A stretch of 64,000 bases of DNA from Juglans regia. Lineage: Eukaryota; Streptophyta; Magnoliopsida; Fagales; Juglandaceae. Shown here piece after piece: positions 38,096-48,097 of this stretch; within the stretch, counting starts at the first letter, position 1, and each line of letters starts with the position of its first letter. Below the pieces are notes generated by a model. That model was not told the DNA's origin. It worked only from the letters and a program-made list of their open reading frames with translations, and did not search any database. The position numbers and the translations under genes are program-made. The stretch covers positions 23,033,558 to 23,097,557 of the forward strand of contig NC_049916.1 in NCBI RefSeq assembly GCF_001411555.2, read 5' to 3'.

Positions 38096-39692
38096 AGTGA
38101 GGATCCTGGAAATGGGGAAGAAGACATATCCAACACTCACAGAACTCTCACGGGCTACTTATAGGTTCTACATGACCGGAAATATTGTTGCAGGAAAATA
38201 TTGGTTGATTGAATTTTTCTCCATGAACGTAAAGCTGCAAATTGGAACCATCAAGTACTTGAGATGTTGATACATGGTTTCACATGAACAACGCATTTCA
38301 AACTCGATAGAGCTTCTGCAATTTCGCACCATTCATAACAAATGAAAATAAAAAAGTAAACTAAACAAGAGCAATCTAAATAAAAGAGGTCAAAACAAAC
38401 CACCAAAGTTGAAATAAAATAAAATAAAATAAAATAAAAGAGGTCATTAGGTGCATGGCAACTTCTTTAACATGACTTGTTTGCGGATAGAAACAGAGTA
38501 CACAGATACAATAAGCAGTACATACCATTACCAGGGGCATGTCAAAAGCAGTAAAGTTCCCAACAGATTTATTTGCAACAAAGACCATGCGTATATTCGA
38601 CAAGTAGATTGTTCCCTTTGTTTTAAGGTGACCTCCATTAAATCTGGCAATTCAAGTGTTGAGTTAATTTAAAACTAGAGAACAAAAAACACCATGAAAC
38701 TCCGTCAGCATCAAACTTAATTAAGAGAGAAGGAACCTGAAACACGTGTGTGCTTTTAACGCTTTAGGCAGCAAGGCATACCACAATTAATTATTCTTTG
38801 ACAGCATTGGTGTTATTCTATCATGGATTCCAGTGCTCTTTTGGATTTTCGACAGCAACCTCTTGAGAGGATACACAGGGTGCACCCCAATGTGTTCTTG
38901 TTTATTTTTGCGTCAAGAAATTTATTATTACTTTATCAAAGAAATATATATATATATATATATTTATATTTAAATAACAGCATTTAATCATTTATAGGAG
39001 TGAATTGTGATGACCTTAGTGAGTTGCATCCCAATCTTTAAAAATCTGATGAATAACAATCACGAGACATCTCCAGAATAGTTTTCCAATTGGCAGCAGA
39101 ACAGAGTCCAATGCCACGCTGAAACTTTTAAGGACACGGATAATCCAAACACCAACACAGAAAGCAAGGTCTTAAACTTCATTTCTCGTTTCCAAATTCA
39201 AAGAATCCTCATGAGTCCTACTTTAACACACCGCCGAAAAGAAATCAATTCCTTTCTCACTAATCCAATCGAGAATCGACGAATAAAGAAGGAAAAGGCG
39301 TAGGTCGCTCAGAAATTTTATGTTATTCTAAGGGGTGTGATCACCAAACGGTGTACCCCTTGGAATGATATTTTCTAATATGGTGATGGTTCCCATGAGG
39401 GGTGATGTTAAATGAAGTGTCAAGAGACACAAGGTTGTGTCACTTCTTAAGAATGTGACTTTTGGGTTACCATTGGTTTACCAATGGTTGTGCCTTTTCA
39501 CAATAGGATGTGTCACTCCTTAAAATTGTGACCTTTGGGCTACCATTGGTTAACTAATGGATGTGCCATTTACCAACCGGTGCATGATGGCCTATAAATA
39601 GGGGTCATTGGTGCACAAACAAATGCACTCAATTCCCTTTGTTCATCACCAACTTGTGGGACAAATACCCTCACGGGAGTGTCACCATATTC

Positions 39693-39900
39693 CCTTCGTT
39701 TTGCCCGTTTCTGAGACTCTGGAGTCGAGCCGCCAAGCCGAGTCGATAACTGAGCTGTTGACTGAGCCGAGTACCGAGCCGTTGACCGAGCCGTTGACCG
39801 AGCCGCCTCCAGAAGCCGATCTCCAGTACTCGGCTTGAACCGGCTGAACCGGTTCACCCGGTTTCCTGAACCGGTTCAGGGCAGAAATTTTCAATCAGGC
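39693..39900. repeat. GC-rich short tandem repeat in the copia 5' region
   Basis: GAGCCGTTGACC-type repeats followed by a palindromic GAACCGGTT cluster (39835-39888), just after the point where the left LTR stops matching the right one. Downstream (39955-40150) a stop-free stretch reads NHYKAPVDRNYRQKFF and RGYPRSGRHFYYS, origin unknown. Confidence 0.7.
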
Positions 39901-40204
39901 CGTTCGAGATCATTTCAAGCCCGATTTCGTCCGTTCAAAAGCCGTTGTGCTCCAAATTTCAAGCCAAATCATTATAAAGCACCTGTTGATCGAAATTATC
40001 GTCAGAAATTCTTTGAAAGAGGTGAAACATCAAGGAAAGGTCGTGGATATCCTCGATCGGGGCGTCACTTTTATTATTCTCTTTATATAAAATATAATAG
40101 GAGAATTTCTAGGCTGCCACATTGGATTAAATCCAAGGGTTATTATTACTAATTAAGTTTGTAATAATTTTAATTTTTTCACAGTTGAACTATTATATTT
40201 AAAT

Positions 40205-40901
40205 TAGGGCTGCAAACGGGTCGGTCCGGTCCGGTCCGGTCCGGTCCGGCGATGGACCGAAAATTTTCGGTCCATTATTTTTCCGGACCGGACCGGACCG
40301 GACCGATAGCTATCGGTCCGGTCCAGTCAGTTCGCCCTCTTTTTTTTTTTTTTAATAATTAATAAAAAAATTTATTTAAAATACTAAATTAAACTAAGTG
40401 ACTTATTAATGTGGATTATGTAACAAACTCAATAAAAAAATATTTTATATGGTCAATGATAATAAATTAGATGAAAATTATATTATTAATTTATATAATT
40501 ACTATATAATTAACTAATTGATATTATATATTTATTAATTCATAGAATATTAACAAGTGTTAATAGTATATTTAAAATTTTATATTGTTAATAGTGATAG
40601 GTTAAATGAAGATATATATAAAATATTGTTAATTTATAGAATATTAACAAGTATTAATAATATATTTAAAAATTTATATTGTTAACTGTACAATTATTAT
40701 ATATAAAATATATATAAAATATATATATTTTTTAATTATTCATTCGGTCCGGTCCGAAAAAACTGTGGACCGTGGACCGGACCGAATGATTTCGGTCCTC
40801 TAAAATATGGACCGGACCGGACTGGTCTAAGTCTCGGTCCGGTCCGGTCCGGACCGAAACGGTCGGTCCGTTCGGTCCGACCGGACCGTTAATCACCCCT
40901 A
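40205..40901. mobile_element. Non-autonomous hAT-type MITE with GGTCCG-motif subterminal arrays
   Basis: Ends TAGGGCTGCAAACGG and, inverted, TAGGGGTGATTAACGG, flanked by an exact 8-bp target duplication ATTTAAAT (40197-40204 and 40902-40909; note it is palindromic and AT-only). Subterminal arrays of CGGTCCGGTCCGG and its complement occupy about 40222-40325 and 40745-40890, around an AT-rich core. Nested in the 5' leader of the copia element, so it inserted later. Confidence 0.9.
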
Positions 40902-40969
40902 ATTTAAATAGTACACATTTATTATTTCTACATTCTTCTTGTTGATTAATTTTTTAAGGTTTATTATTC

Positions 40970-43900
40970 ATGGCACCGAAGAAGAGTATTGATCCCTCGG
41001 GGATAGAAAATTGAATGGAAGAAATTTCCGGGCCTGGAAAAGGCATATAACTTTTCTTCTAACCCATGAAAAGACCTTATATACATTAACAACACCAAAG
41101 CCATGGGAAGGAATTGTAGAAGATGATGAAAGTGAAAGTATAAACAGCATTTCAAATGTAGATAAATGGATAGAACACAATGCATGGGCAAAAGCTTTAA
41201 TTTTGCATTGCATGAGTGATCATATTATTCATTTATTTGAAGATTATGAAACTGCTAAAGAAATTATGGATGCAGTTGAAGAAAAGTATGGTTTAAGGTC
41301 GGATACTTATATACAGTTATTGTTGGATAAGTATAACCGGACTTGTATGAAAGAGAATGATGATATTGGCGATCATGTACTTCAAATGGAGTTGATGGCG
41401 AAAGAATTAAATGATGCCGGTCATCCTCTCAGTGATAAAATGCAAATTACAACCATACTAAATAGTCTTTCTTCATCTTGGGATCACATTATTACTTCTT
41501 TAACACACAGTGGAAATGAAGTAACAATGATATCGCTTCCAGTACTTTTAGTACTTGAAGGAGAAAGGATGAAAAGAAGGAATAAAGATGGTGAATCATC
41601 CAATTTATTAATGGCTCAAGATAAACGTTCTACACAGAATAAGATGAAGTCAAAACAGTTCAAGAAAAAGAAATGGTTAAAAAGAAAACAAAATAAACCA
41701 TTTTCTGGAAACTGTTTTAAGTGTGGAAAGAAGGGTCATTACAAATCACAATGTCAGAAGTAATGCTAGTGGAACCAGTGACAGATTCATGGTGGGTTGA
41801 CTCTGCTGCGACAAGACATATATGTAGGAACAGAGATATGTTTGTCAAACTTGAAGATAAACAAACTGGAGAGCACAAAGTCTATATGGGCAACAATACA
41901 TATTGCGATGTCTTGGGGCAAGGTACATGTAAATTCAAAGTAAATGGTTCTATTATTTTACTTAGTGATGTTCTATATGTACCTAGTATTCGTAGAAATT
42001 TAGTATCTGTGCCTGTACTAGATCAGAAAGGCTATACAGTTGAGTTTAAGTCTGGAACCGTTGTAATTAGTAAGGGAAATGTGTCAGTGAAAGGCGTGAA
42101 AGATCATAATATGTATGTACTGAATGTTGATATTAATAAAGTACCTATTTCTGAGTATTTGAATGTGTCTACAGATTGTGCATATTTATGGCATTTAAGA
42201 TTAGATCATATAAATAAAAATAAGATGATCAGAATGTATAAAAGTGGATTAATACCACAAAAAAACTCAGATAATTTTGATATATGTGAACCATGTATCA
42301 AAGGAAAAATAAGTAGTAAATCTTTTTTAAAAAGTTGGAAATTTACGGATTTACTAGAAATTATACATTTTGATGTGTGTGGACCTTTTAAAACAAAAAC
42401 TCATAGAGGAATGGACTACTTTATTACTTTCACTGATGATTATTTAAGATATGGACATATCTACTTACTCAAGCATAAATCTGATGCAATTGAGAAATTT
42501 AAAGAATTTAAATTAGAAGTAGAAACCCAGTTGGGTAGACCTATTAAAAGTTTGAATAGTGATAGAGGAGGAGAATTTGAAACTTTAGACAATTTCTGCA
42601 AATTGAATGGTATAAGACATATTTATACTATGCCATATAAACCTCAACAAAATGGCATTGCAGAAAGGAGAAATAGAACTCTATTGGATATGGTGCGATC
42701 GATGATGGCATATGCTGATCTACCAATACATTTTTGGGGTGAAGCATTATCGACTGCTACATATATATTAAATAGAGTTGAAACTAAAGCGAAACCTCTT
42801 ACACCTTACGAATTATGGACGGGACATAAACCAGACTTAAGTAAGCTCAAAGTGTGGGGTTGTAAGGCACAAGTGCTTATCCCAAGGCCACTAAGGGATA
42901 AATTAAAAAGTAAAACCTGGGAATGCAGGTTTATTGGGTATGTAGAAAACGGAAGTGGCTACAGATTTTATCATTCTGAAAAAGGATTGATAGAAAGTAG
43001 GGATGCCGTTTTCTTGGAAAACACGAACCTTGTTACTCATGTTGATCAAATAGATTTATTAAATGATTTAGAGAATCAACGGATCTCCACAGAATCTGAC
43101 AATGAAAATAATGATATTATTCAAATCCAGAATAATAAAAGAAAGTCAGATGAAAATCAATCTTCAGGCATTGATGTTGGAGACAGTGGGAGTAAAAGAT
43201 CCAGAAGACCATCAATATTATTTCAAGATCATTATGCACTAAATACCAGTTTGGAAAATTTAGATAATGATCCTGAAAATTTTTCTGAGGCAGTCAATAG
43301 TATTGATTCAGATAAATGGCTTGAGGCCATGAAAGATGAGATAGAATCAATAAACAAAAATAATGTTTGGGAGTTAACAGATCTTCCAAAAGATAGAAAA
43401 GTTATTGGCTGTAAATGGGTTCTCAGAAGAAAATTTAAAGTTGATGGCAGTTTGGAAAGGTACAAAGCAAGGTTAGTGGCCAAGTGATATACTCAACAAC
43501 CAGGTGTAGACTTTGTGGATACATATTCGCCTGTGGCGAAGTTCACATCCGTAAGGATCATCATGTCCATTGTTGCCAGGATGAATTTGGAATTACATCA
43601 GTTAGATGTAAAAACAGCTTTTCTCAATGGTGAATTAAAAGAGGATATCTTTATGATTCAACCAGAAGGATTCCAAATTAAAGGACATGAAGAGAAAGTC
43701 TACAGGTTGAGAAAGTCACTGTATGAACTTAAGCAATCTTCAAGACAGTGGTACTTGAAATGGGATATGAAATGAGTCCACTAGATCACTGTGTATACAT
43801 ATGGAAAAATGATAATCAATTAACATTATTATTATTGTATGTTGATGATATATTACTGGCAAATAATTGTCTAGATATGATGCATGCAACAAAAGAATTC

Positions 43901-44809
43901 TTGAAATCTAAATTTGAAATGAAAGACATGGGTGAAGCCGCTTATGTTCTTGGTATAAGAATTTCTAGAGATAGAAATTCAAATCTATTGTATTTAGATC
44001 AAGAGAAATATCTAGAAAAAGTACTTAAAAGATTTGGTATGGAAAATTGTAAATTTTTAAGTACGCCTGTTTGCAAAGCTCATACTTTAAATAAAAGTAT
44101 GTGCCCAAAAGATGAGGATGAAATAAGTGAAATGCTTAAAGTTCCCTATGCTCAAGCTGTGGGAAGCCTCATGTATGCAATGACAAGTACCGGACCAGAT
44201 ATTTGTCATGCAGTTGGATTGGTAAGTAGATTTCAATCTAATCCAGGTAAAGAACATTGGCAAGCAGTGAAGCGTATATTGAGATATTTACAAGGTACCA
44301 AAAATTTGAAATTGTGCTTTGGAAACAGTGATCTAGAATTAATCGGCTATAGTGATGCTGATTTTGGAAGTGATGTAGATGATAGAAAATCTATAACTGG
44401 ATATATATTTCTATTTGGTGGAACAGCAGTTTCTTGGTTAAGTAAGAAACAGGGCTGTGTTGCTAAGTCTACTATGGAATCAGAATATATTGCTTGTAGT
44501 ACTGCAGTGAGTAATGCGGTGTGGATAAAACGCTTTGCTGAAAGCTTAAATTTGGGTACATCCACAGAACCAATCAATGTGTTTTGTGATAATCAGTCTG
44601 CCATTTCTTTGATAAAAAGTGGAACACAGAGTTCCAAGGGAAAACACATTGATGTGCATTATCACTATATTTTAGATATAGTGGAAAGAGGTGAGGTCAA
44701 TGTTAATTTCGTTTCCTCGACCGAGATGGTAGCAGATCCAATGACCAAAGGTTTATCTTTGGAGAAATTCAGAGAACATGTGACTAGAATGGGATTGAGT
44801 GAAACCTAG
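40970..44809 (+). pseudogene. Copia gag-pol polyprotein, broken by several stops and frameshifts
   Basis: Domains are in Ty1/copia order. Gag/UBN2 (41011-41690) contains NFRAWKRHITFLL; a CCHC zinc knuckle CFKCGKKGHYKSQC lies near 41710-41757. The protease-like WWVDSAATRHIC follows (DSAAT where DSGAT or DSGAS is usual), then GAG-pre-integrase with HLRLDHI. Integrase (about 42370-42750) shows HFDVCGPF, SDRGGEF and NGIAERRNRTL. Reverse transcriptase (43350-43960) shows ARLVAK, VKTAFLNGEL and the catalytic LLLYVDDILL. RNase H (44340-44650) has YSDADFG and ESEYIA. Breaks: an early frameshift and stop at 41012, a frameshift at about 41760 between gag and protease, a TGA at 43484, and a frameshift near 43770. 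It cannot make a full polyprotein. Confidence 0.92.
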
Positions 44810-44910
44810 GTGAACCAATTTCATGGTCAGCATGTATAACTCAGCAAATTCTGGGGACGCCTAGAAAATTGGAGTTATGGAGATACCCAAATGAAAATTT
44901 TGGACATTTG

Positions 44911-45225
44911 TAAAGTCACTGATAAGGTGATCAAGAAAAACCTCAGGAATGGCCTTAGGGTGAGTACTTGATAAAATTTCAGTGCAGATTGATTAATCAA
45001 GTAAAAGGTTGATCATGGTAAAGTCGCTGATAAGGTGATTAAGGAAAGACTCAAGTGAGTAAGTACTTAACTAAAATTCAGTGCCATTCACTAAAGTTTT
45101 AGTGAAATGTGATTTGATTACCCAAGTAAATGGTTAATCATTTGCAAAGTCGTTGATAAGGTGATTAGGGAAAAACCTCAGGAATAGCCTCTAGAGGAAG
45201 TACTTAACAAAAATTCAGCGCAGGT
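44911..45225 (+). repeat. Three diverged direct repeats in the copia 3' untranslated region
   Basis: Units beginning TAAAGTCACTGATAAGGTGA occur at about 44911, 45019 and 45145. Each is followed by A-rich GGAAAAACCTCA and AGTACTTAACAAAATTCAGT-like phrases. Period 108-126 bp. Confidence 0.75.
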
Positions 45226-46151
45226 CGATACACGTGTTATGTATTCGGCTGAAGTCGTTAATTGTGACAGAGGTATGGATTGTTGATCCAGTCACGGAGA
45301 ATTGATGCCATTCACTAAAAATTTTTTTGTAAAATGTAGTCACCCCTAATATGTGATCAGTGGGAGCACATATGGTAAGAGGTGCGGTCAGATAAGGTAA
45401 TGACAAAAACGTGTGCACGTATAGGCTTGTCATGCTCTGACGCCGATCTGCAAGAGTTGCAGATGAGAGTTGAGTAGTGGAAAGCTCATATTGGTACCAA
45501 GGTAAAATACTCAACTGGATCATCACCGTTTTGTGTGATCAAGTGGGAGATGTTATTCTAAGGGGTGTGATCACCAAACGGTGTACCCCTTGGAATGATA
45601 TTCTCTAACATGGTGATGGTTCCCATGAGGGGTGATGTTAAAGGAAGTGTCAAGAGACATAACCTTTTGATTTAGTCAAAAGGTTGTGTCACTTCTTAAG
45701 GATGTGACTTTTGGGTTACCATTGGTTTACCAATGGTTGTGCCTTTTCACAATAGGATGTGTCACTCCTTAAGGTTGTGACCTTTGGGCTACCATTGGTT
45801 AACCAATGGATGTGCCCTTTACCAACCGGTACATGATGGCCAATAAATAGGGGTAATTGGTGCACAAACAAATGCACTCAATTCCCTTTGTTCATCACCA
45901 ACTTGTGGGACAAATACCCTCACGGGAGTGTCACCATATTGTCGTAATTCCGCTTCTATTTGTTGTTCAATTCTCTACATTTTTAATTATACAAACTAAG
46001 ATTACACACAATAGCAGTGGAAGAAGAAGAAGAAACTGACCCGGGGATCTTATCGACCTCGAACTCGACGCCGTCCCTAGCCAAGACGAACTCGTTGACG
46101 AAAGGAACCGGCATCCCATTAGGAAAGAAACAGCTGCTGGTTGAGAGCCAT

Positions 46152-48097
46152 TGATCAAAGCGAAGAAAACCACGAACGCTGCCAACTAACTATTGCAGGA
46201 GAAGTAGAGGATTCGACTATATACGTTCCATCCTTGCCGCCAACCGAGTGAAGCGAATACGTACTTGAACAGGTGTCCCACCCGCACGAGGGTAATCCTC
46301 TTTGGATGTCCATTTTTCACGCTAATAATTAAAAAAAAAAACTATTTTTTATTTAAAATTTTATTCTCTGTTAATGATAGTTATTATTAATACGAGAAAT
46401 TTAAATACACCAGAACATGATTATCGGGGTTAAAGCACCGGATATATATTACTAATATATCTAACATCACTTAAAATATGTCTGAAACGGTCTGTAGTTT
46501 GATTGACGTAATTTTAAGTCTTCAAAATGCACGTGGAGATGAAAATCCCCCTACCTCAAATGTATGTTAAAAAAAAAAAAGGGCCGAAACGGATTAGGCA
46601 TCGCGGAGTTGGTTGTATTTACTTTGAGCTATAGTAATCATATATGTTGGCGCTCTCTCTTTTTCTTTCAATTTTTTCTTTATTTTTCTCAGTTGTCTTC
46701 GTCTTCTCCACGAGGTGGAGGTTCTGGGTGAGACTGGCACGTCGACCTCAGACCCGGAGTGGGCTGTGGAGCAAGTCTTGCAGAAGCGGCACGATATTTC
46801 CAAGTACGCCAGAAAACACACACCCAACCTTGATGATCAAAATGTATTCATAAAAATGTTATAATCTGATAATTCAATATTAGTTGTACAAACTCCATTA
46901 GATGTATTTTTTTTTTTTTATAATTTGGTATTTTTAATTATTTAATTCATTCAAAAATAAATAAATATATATAAAAAAATATAAACAAAACTCGAGTAAT
47001 AACTCGTCTCAACTCGACTTAACTTGGAGTCGTTAAAGAGTATAGAGAAAGATCGATATATAACTAGACTCGACTCCATCTCGTATTTGATCAATTCGGG
47101 CTCGGCTCGCCATGATGAGCTTTCAGTTTGAGCTCAAGTTATTTGAGTCCAACTCGTCTCCATAATCCAAAAACTCAACTGATAGATTACAACCCTACTT
47201 CCAAATAAAAGAGAAGTTTTGCTGCAAACGGACAGTCAATGTCTTGTGAAGGTGGTAGAGATCTACTGTTGGTTCAGTTGTCCTATGTTATGAGAAAAAT
47301 GATATAAACATAGGGGTCCCGTCCGATGGTGTGCACAAAATACATAAAAGATAAAAAAAAAAGAAAAGTAAATAAATATAAGATTCATATAAAACAATTA
47401 ATTTTTTAATAATAGACTATTATTTTTCAAAACGATTGCACAACACTTACGCACTCAACGATTATATATAACATTACTCAATACACAATCGGTGCACATT
47501 ATCCGTTCACTTAGCATATTATTATTACGAGATTTTTTATTTAAATAATTATAAATTTATAAGAGTAATAGATTTGCGGTATTCGAACTGTATCTTTAGC
47601 ATTTCTGTACCGGCATTGTACGATAGCAAAACCGGTGTACAATCAAATTACAAAAATTTAATTTATTTTTTCAAATTCACAGAAATGATGGTGAAAACCA
47701 TTTCCTTCGAGAAATCAAGCAAAGATGAGAAGATGAATGGTCATCATTATGAGTGATGTTTGTCTACTCGAAACATGCTTCTTTATTTTATTCCACCTCA
47801 GATATAATGTGTAATTTTCCTTTTCCTGTTTGTTTGTAGGCACTAAGACAAGTAAAAGCAATGGGCTGGGAAATACAGCACACATGGAAGGTCACAATGA
47901 TCCATGAAAGAGACTTTTTTTTATGTCACTATCAAATTCATGCAATGCAGCCATCAGGGTAAATACAGGATAGACAACGGATCAAGTTGTGGTGATTGCA
48001 ACCTTATGCTGATCAAAGCAAATTGGTCTAAAGCACAATGAAAATGCTATAACATGCCACAACAAAAGCATACATATGCCACCCCCACCTACAAAAG
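46152..48097. other. Intergenic region with coding-like fragments of unknown origin
   Basis: Contains the promoter side of the dead WBP2-like gene and AT-rich DNA. A plus-strand stretch at about 46690-46855, preceded by a TTTTTCTCAG acceptor-like site, reads HEVEVLGETGTSTSDPEW and EQVLQKRHDISKYARKHTP without stops and looks exonic. Possible further pieces are at 47683-47756 (MVKTISFEKSSKDEKMNG) and about 47840-47915 (after TTTGTAG; VKAMGWEIQHTWKV). I do not recognise the protein; a broken plus-strand gene is possible. A fold-back repeat relative lies at 47370-47475. Confidence 0.4.

Larger units (their letters stand above)
39321..45979 (+). mobile_element. Ty1/copia LTR retrotransposon, degenerate
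   Basis: Direct terminal repeats start TGTTATTCTAAGGGGTGTGA at 39321 and at 45551. The matching part is 39321-39691 and 45551-45940; the right copy has an extra ~21-nt palindromic insert. A polypurine tract AAGTGGGAGA (45541-45550) precedes the right LTR. The 5-bp flank TTTTA (39316-39320) recurs at 45981-45985, one base off the expected CA end. The two LTRs differ after GTCACCATATT: the right one ends ...TTCTCTACA, while the left runs into unrelated GC-rich DNA, and no standard tRNA-Met primer site was found. So the 5' end is rearranged. The element sits in intron 1 of the WBP2-like pseudogene, opposite in strand, and itself carries a hAT element. Confidence 0.92.
35385..46151 (-). pseudogene. 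WBP2/UPF0664-family gene, inactivated and split by two LTR elements
   Basis: Four exons of a plant WW-domain-binding-protein-2-like gene (GRAM-type domain, function poorly known) are recognisable. Exon 1, 46151-46039, reads MALNQQLF, then after a frame change NGMPVPFVNEFVLARDGVEF. Exon 2, 38643-38532, reads GGHLKTKGTIYLSNIRMVFV and FTAFDMPL. Exon 3, 38234-38163, reads LYVHGEKFNQPIFSCNNISG. Exon 4 begins at 35487 with VVPENQHRALYS and decays near 35385. Damage: an insertion of 1 or 4 nt in exon 1 gives MALNQQLFLS-stop; the donor after exon 3 is ATAAGT instead of GTAAGT; exon 4 has a frameshift and lacks everything after the GGC block. Intron 1 contains a copia element and intron 3 a solo LTR. 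Removing the LTR and one copy of its target duplication leaves an ordinary 87-nt intron. Confidence 0.9.
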
